From Arcanobacterium urinimassiliense (GTDB taxonomy: Bacteria; Actinomycetota; Actinomycetes; Actinomycetales; Actinomycetaceae), in contig NZ_LT632435.1 in assembly GCF_900119495.1 (NCBI RefSeq), positions 1,315,982 through 1,379,981 on the forward strand: a stretch of DNA of 64,000 nucleotides, read 5' to 3'. A model generated the notes under the pieces. The model was not told the DNA's origin. It saw nothing but the letters and a program-made list of their open reading frames with translations, and ran no database searches. The translations under genes and the position numbers were made by a program. Below, piece by piece: positions 60,022 through 64,000 of this stretch (position 1 is the stretch's first letter; the number at the start of each line of letters is the position of its first letter).

Positions 60022-60843
60022 TTATTTAAGATTTTTTGCAAATTTTTCCCGCACCGCTGCCAGCCGTGCTCCTAAAGTACCGTCAATTACCTCATCGCCC
60101 ACGCGGATGCGCAATCCGCCGCCAATACTCGTATCAATAGTGGTATGCAAGCGTATATCCGCTCCATACTTCCTACTGAGAATATTGCACAATCGCTCTT
60201 CTTGCTCACTGCTCAGGGGCACTGCACTCAACACCGAAGCCACCAAATGTGCTCCCCGCTCCGCAGCAATATCCATATATCTACTGATAACCCGAGTAAA
60301 CGATTCTTCTTCGCTCAGCTGCAAAGCCCGGAAAATAAGCTCTTTACCATAAGGATTAATATCAGAGAATACCTGCTCTGCTAGTTTTTTCCGCGCCGCC
60401 AGTTCGATATGGGTATCAGCCAAGGTGATACGTAAATCGCGCTCCCGGCTGAGCAGCCGCAGTAACTTATACAGTGATTCTTCCGTACTCTCTAAAAGAT
60501 TAACGCGCTCCGCACCTGCCAGCACCGATTGAGTCGCTAAATTATCTAGCGCCACGCAAAAATCTTTTTCTTCTGCCCAGTTCGCAGCAATTACCCCGCT
60601 CAACAGATCTTGTACTGCTCCACTCACGCTATTGGCAAATACTTCCGCTGCCAGACGCTGGCGGTCTTCCATTGGGCGAGCACTATCAGCAAGAGCTCCT
60701 AATAAAGTGGCATTCTGCTGTAAAAGATCGCGCACCGCATATATTTCCTGCGCAAATTTTACTTCCTGCTCTGGGTGCTCTCGTAAAAGAGCATTCCAGG
60801 AATCCACTAAATTTCTTAAGGCAACTTCACTTCCGGTACGCAC
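60022..60843 (-). CDS. atpH: ATP synthase F1 subunit delta
   Basis: Peripheral-stalk subunit linking F1 alpha to the b subunit. The 273-residue protein has the OSCP/delta helical domain (about 20-190) and the C-terminal strand region [59 protein letters not shown], of which the [15 protein letters not shown] part is diagnostic. It starts at GTG 60843, overlapping the atpF stop by one base. Confidence 0.96.
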   Translation of the reverse strand: MRTGSEVALRNLVDSWNALLREHPEQEVKFAQEIYAVRDLLQQNATLLGALADSARPMEDRQRLAAEVFANSVSGAVQDLLSGVIAANWAEEKDFCVALDNLATQSVLAGAERVNLLESTEESLYKLLRLLSRERDLRITLADTHIELAARKKLAEQVFSDINPYGKELIFRALQLSEEESFTRVISRYMDIAAERGAHLVASVLSAVPLSSEQEERLCNILSRKYGADIRLHTTIDTSIGGGLRIRVGDEVIDGTLGARLAAVREKFAKNLK

Positions 60844-61421
60844 TAAGCCTCCCGGGAATCTGCTTTTTGCCGAATCGAATCTTGCTCTAATTCATCTAAG
60901 AATCGATCAATGACCCGCCCAGCCAATTCCTTATCACTCACTGCTTCGCCTATAATCCGCCCCGCCAAATCAGTAGCTAGAAGTCCGATATGAGCTTGCA
61001 GAGTACGAGAGGCAGCTTCTTGATCTGCTACGATACGCTGCTGAGCAGAATCAACGATATCAGCAGCATCATCGCGCCCCTTCATCTGGGCATCAGCAAT
61101 AATCATCCGCGCATTTTCTTGAGCTTTTTCTCTGATTGATGCCGCTTCTTGCTGAGCAGAGGTGACTTCTTTGCGCAACTGTGCCTGCGCTGCCGCGATT
61201 TCTTCTTGCGCAGCAGCCGCAGCCTGCAAGCCGGCGTCAATCTTTTCTCCCCGCTCTTCTAAAAGCTGGGAGAAAGTAGGCCAGGCAAATTTATAAATCG
61301 CAATTGCCACAATTACGAAAGCGACCGTACCCCAAAGCAAATCCGGCAAAGCCGGCACCAATAGCTGGAAGCCACTGGCAGAAGCGGAGGCGGATGCAAA
61401 AATAGCCGTCTCCATAATCAT
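60843..61421 (-). CDS. atpF: ATP synthase Fo subunit b
   Basis: Peripheral-stalk subunit. The 192-residue protein has one N-terminal helix (about 28-48, LLWGTVAFVIVAIAIYKFAWP) followed by a long charged coiled coil rich in Ala, Glu, Gln and Lys that dimerises and binds delta. Its ATG overlaps the atpE stop by one base (TGATG); an alternative ATG lies two codons in. It precedes atpH. Confidence 0.96.
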   Translation of the reverse strand: MIMETAIFASASASASGFQLLVPALPDLLWGTVAFVIVAIAIYKFAWPTFSQLLEERGEKIDAGLQAAAAAQEEIAAAQAQLRKEVTSAQQEAASIREKAQENARMIIADAQMKGRDDAADIVDSAQQRIVADQEAASRTLQAHIGLLATDLAGRIIGEAVSDKELAGRVIDRFLDELEQDSIRQKADSREA

Positions 61422-61624
61422 CAGAATACGAATCCAGCGGCGAAGCCAATCAGACCCAGTGCCTCCGCAAAGGCGATGGCCAGAAACATATTAATACGCA
61501 GATATCCCTTCAGCTCTGGCTGCCGAGCGGTAGATTCCTGCGTCTTCGCGCCAATCATACCAATAGCCAGCGAAGGTCCTAGGGTGGCGATACCATATCC
61601 AATAGTGGCGATGCTACCAGTCAT
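61421..61624 (-). CDS. atpE: ATP synthase Fo subunit c
   Basis: Ring subunit that carries protons. The 67-residue protein has two hydrophobic helices joined by the conserved polar loop ARQPE (33-37). The proton-binding carboxylate is Glu54 in AFAEALGLIGF. The Gly-rich first helix shows the usual GxGxxxGP-like spacing (GYGIATLGPSLAIGMIG). AAGGAAA lies before the ATG. Confidence 0.97.
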   Translation of the reverse strand: MTGSIATIGYGIATLGPSLAIGMIGAKTQESTARQPELKGYLRINMFLAIAFAEALGLIGFAAGFVF

Positions 61625-61665
61625 ATTTAATTTCCTTTTCTGTGTTGTTATCTGTTTATGAAAGT

Positions 61666-62481
61666 TTATTCCGATATTGACATCAATACGTAGACGCCGG
61701 AGAGCATAGTAAAGATGAATGCCTGCAAAGCGGCCACGAAAATTTCGAATACTACAAAGACGATTCCGGCTAGCAGCGTGAGCGTACCAGCCCCCACCCC
61801 GATAGCACCGGAGATAGTGAAATAGAGGTAGTTAGTACCTAAGAAACAAAGCACCAGGATGAAATGCCCTGAAACCATATTCACTAAAAGACGCAAGGCA
61901 AGGGTGATTGGGCGCAATATGAAGGTCGAAAATAGCTCAATCGGAATCATCAGTATGTAGAGCGGAGCCGGTACCCCTGGGGGCATAAGTGAATTGCGGA
62001 AAAACTTAATACCCGAATTTCTTACGCCTGCCACTATAAAGCCGATATAGGCATAGATGCCGAAGATAAGGGGCATACCGAAAAGAGAAGTGCCGGCTAT
62101 TTGCAAACCGGGTATCACGCCCGTCAAATTCATGAAAAGAATGCCGAGAAAAAGTGTGGCTAAGAAAGGCTGATAGGGGCCGGCTTTAGGCCCGAGAATC
62201 TGCTCCCCGATTTGTACTCGTGAAAACTCTAAAAGCGATTCCACCGCACTCTGTGCTTTTCCCGGCACTAAGCGAGCGCGCCGCGAATAGAGGAACATAA
62301 TTAGGAAAAGGCAGAGCACCGCGATTAGCCGCACTAAAATAATACGATTCAAGGCAAAAGGAGTGCCCGCAAAAAGAATCGGGGCTGGATCAAATTCTCC
62401 TGCCAAAGAAGGGCCAGTAAAATCATTTCCCGCGGTAGCGGTGAAGTAAGCAGGGACGATGAGACTAAGCGGAGTATTCAC
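61666..62481 (-). CDS. atpB: ATP synthase Fo subunit a
   Basis: Membrane subunit forming the proton half-channels against the c-ring. The 271-residue protein has about five to six helices; the essential Arg lies in PITLALRLLVNMVSGHFI, and the last helix contains FVAALQAFIFTMLSGVYV. Translation probably begins at GTG 62481; TAGAAT lies 21 nt upstream and AGGAT 10 nt upstream, so promoter or ribosome binding site cannot be separated. It is the first subunit gene, 142 nt after the AtpI-like gene. Confidence 0.95.
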   Translation of the reverse strand: MNTPLSLIVPAYFTATAGNDFTGPSLAGEFDPAPILFAGTPFALNRIILVRLIAVLCLFLIMFLYSRRARLVPGKAQSAVESLLEFSRVQIGEQILGPKAGPYQPFLATLFLGILFMNLTGVIPGLQIAGTSLFGMPLIFGIYAYIGFIVAGVRNSGIKFFRNSLMPPGVPAPLYILMIPIELFSTFILRPITLALRLLVNMVSGHFILVLCFLGTNYLYFTISGAIGVGAGTLTLLAGIVFVVFEIFVAALQAFIFTMLSGVYVLMSISE

Positions 62482-62623
62482 TATCCATTTAATCCTATTC
62501 TAAAAATTTTTCCGCCTCCGCCCACGCGGCATCGCTGGATCCGGAGCAAAACCTAACGTTAATACTCTACATGAGAATTGCCGTATCAGCCAGCCCCGGG
62601 GCAGGTAAAAACGAAGATATTTT

Positions 62624-63076
62624 TTAAAGATCAGAAGTAGAAAAATCCGGGCCGGGGGCGCGCAAAATTACCAGCGAAGCTATGCAGAGTGAAATCAAGA
62701 GTCCGGCTATAAAACCGCCGCAAACTCCGCCGAGACTGGCAAAATTTCCTACTCGTACCACTACGAGAGCTATAAAAACTAAAAGTATTTTCCCGCCGTA
62801 GCTGATAAGACTAGAAAGGACGCTGTATTTCGGGAATTTAGCCGTAATATGTGCCTCAAATATCCAAGAAAACATATTAGAAATGCACACTGCAAAAAGA
62901 CCGATTGCTACTCCGATTCCCAGCTGGGGCTTTCCCAAAATTATTCCCAAAATTCCTCCCAGGGCAGCACATAAGAAACAGATGCCGGTGGAGAGAAGAG
63001 AAACTAGACGCAGAATTTCTCCCGCATCGCGCCGTTTTCCAGGTATCCGGCGGTGAAAATGGAAATTATGAAACAT
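62624..63076 (-). CDS. AtpI-like membrane protein
   Basis: A 150-residue protein with a basic N-terminus and four hydrophobic helices (about 25-45, 50-72, 90-108, 115-137). The size, topology and place just before atpB fit the AtpI/subunit I-like or Rv1303-type proteins that help assemble the c-ring; sequence identity of this family is low, so the name rests mostly on position. Its ATG overlaps the stop of the upstream transferase gene (TGATG). Confidence 0.7.
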   Translation of the reverse strand: MFHNFHFHRRIPGKRRDAGEILRLVSLLSTGICFLCAALGGILGIILGKPQLGIGVAIGLFAVCISNMFSWIFEAHITAKFPKYSVLSSLISYGGKILLVFIALVVVRVGNFASLGGVCGGFIAGLLISLCIASLVILRAPGPDFSTSDL

Positions 63077-64000
63077 CAGTAGCTATTTCTCGCTGGGGGA
63101 ACAACTCCGGGGGCAGAGTCAACCGCAGACACAGAATCAGCTACAGGTGCAGAATCAGCTGCGATTGCGGGGTTGTGTTTTGCGGAGAATTTTTGGACGG
63201 TCAAGTAAATACTGCCCAGTATCGCCACTCCTATCAGAGCTAGCACCCAAGAATAGGGAAAAATCGTATATATAACTCCGGAAAAAGAAGCTACTCCCGC
63301 CCAGAGATAGAGCACTAAAACTGCTGTCACTTGTGAATGACCTCTGCGAAGTAACCGATGATGCAAGTGGCCAGAATCAGCCATAAAAGGAGAACGCCCT
63401 TGACGTAGACGCCGTACTACCGCCCAAGAAAAATCTATGAGCGGGATTAAGAGAATAACTGCCGGGATTAGGAGTGGCATAAAGGCGGGCATCGCCACTC
63501 GCATATTTACATTCGCCGGATCTATCTGCCCAGTAATTAGAATAGCCGCCCCGCTGATTACCGCTCCGAGCATAAGAGCCCCGGAATCCCCCATAAAAAT
63601 CCGCGCGGGATGAAAATTATGCGGCAAAAATCCGGCACATACACCCACCAATGCTGCCACCACTGCAGTGGCCACTGAAGCGTAATCTCCCGGGGAAGAT
63701 ATCCGTACTAGATAGTAGGCGTAGCAGAAAAAGGCACAGGCAGCGATACCGATTACCCCTGCGGCGAGGCCATCTAAGCCATCAATAAAATTGACGGCGT
63801 TCACCACTACCACCACTACCAGAATTGTGCCGATAAGAGTAAAACGCTCCGAACCGATAGTGATACCGAGAAAAGGTAAAGAAATTAGCTGCACTCCAAA
63901 CCAAGCCATGATTCCGGCAGCGAGAACCTCCCCCGCCAGTTTCGTATACCAATTCAATTCCCAAATATCATCAACTGTGCCGACCAGACACATAAATCCG
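63076..64000 (-). CDS. WecA/MraY-like glycosyl-1-phosphate transferase, 5' end outside the window
   Basis: Membrane enzyme that loads a sugar-1-phosphate onto undecaprenyl or decaprenyl phosphate for cell wall polymer synthesis. At least 307 residues are present; the frame stays open to the window edge and the N-terminal helices are missing. Motifs: VGTVDDIWELNW, NAVNFIDGLDGLAAG, HNFHPARIFMGDSGALMLG and MADSGHLHHRLLRRGHSQ, which are the catalytic Asp and His loops of the PNPT family. Its position before the atp operon matches Rv1302 (rfe/wecA) in Mycobacterium. The C-terminal 35 residues are Ala/Val/Ser/Pro-rich with a repeated ADSAPV-like unit. Confidence 0.92.
   Translation of the reverse strand, partial: GFMCLVGTVDDIWELNWYTKLAGEVLAAGIMAWFGVQLISLPFLGITIGSERFTLIGTILVVVVVVNAVNFIDGLDGLAAGVIGIAACAFFCYAYYLVRISSPGDYASVATAVVAALVGVCAGFLPHNFHPARIFMGDSGALMLGAVISGAAILITGQIDPANVNMRVAMPAFMPLLIPAVILLIPLIDFSWAVVRRLRQGRSPFMADSGHLHHRLLRRGHSQVTAVLVLYLWAGVASFSGVIYTIFPYSWVLALIGVAILGSIYLTVQKFSAKHNPAIAADSAPVADSVSAVDSAPGVVPPARNSY

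Overview
This window looks like a chromosomal segment of an actinobacterium of moderate G+C content, most likely from the Actinomycetales (Actinomycetaceae-like); I cannot name a genus. Support comes from the gene set: a WhiB1-type iron-sulfur regulator convergent with a PdtaS-type histidine kinase, the NucS mismatch endonuclease, the GlgE/maltokinase glucan pathway, UvrD2-type helicase, a UPF0182 membrane protein, a DUF2342 protein and a PDZ-Lon protease. Several of these keep the neighbour order known from Mycobacterium. Many genes lack a Shine-Dalgarno sequence and have a -10-like hexamer 6 to 8 nt before the start codon, as expected for leaderless mRNAs.

Layout. 1-1555: the 5' three quarters of a 16S rRNA gene on the minus strand with its leader, a boxA-like antitermination site and two promoters. 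1556-7555: malic enzyme, the gatCAB operon and a PLD-type cardiolipin synthase. 7675-16317: ligA, whiB1, pdtaS, a DUF2505 protein, thyA-folA and an OPT-family peptide transporter. 16570-24847: an accessory carbohydrate locus with a sugar ABC transporter, a TIM-barrel isomerase-like protein, a cyclase-family hydrolase, a divergent GntR/FCD regulator and a fused dihydroxyacetone/erythrulose-type kinase. An almost identical 20-nt site lies before both transcription units. 24954-25279: initiator tRNA and an 11-bp tandem array. 25280-35950: UPF0182, PPA1309-like protein, PDZ-Lon protease, DUF2342 protein, a ThiF/cyclodehydratase-like protein, UvrD2 and NudC. 36137-49109: glucan metabolism (glgX, glgP, glgE, mak, glgB, a LacI regulator) with trpS embedded. 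49248-54927: YbbN-like thioredoxin fold/TPR protein, a membrane protein with an internal lipobox, a DivIVA-like coiled-coil protein, a hydrolase and a small zinc protein. 54943-64000: nucS, the complete F1Fo ATP synthase operon, an AtpI-like protein and a truncated WecA/MraY-like transferase.

Most of the window is housekeeping. The two signals I rate highest are the GntR-regulated carbohydrate cassette with its paired operator-like sites, and a recurring pattern of short tandem duplications placed on or next to stop codons at many gene ends. Other oddities are an enlarged LigA, a UvrD2 without the tetracysteine motif, an orphan ThiF-like cyclodehydratase homologue and a membrane protein that seems to contain a complete lipoprotein signal in its middle.
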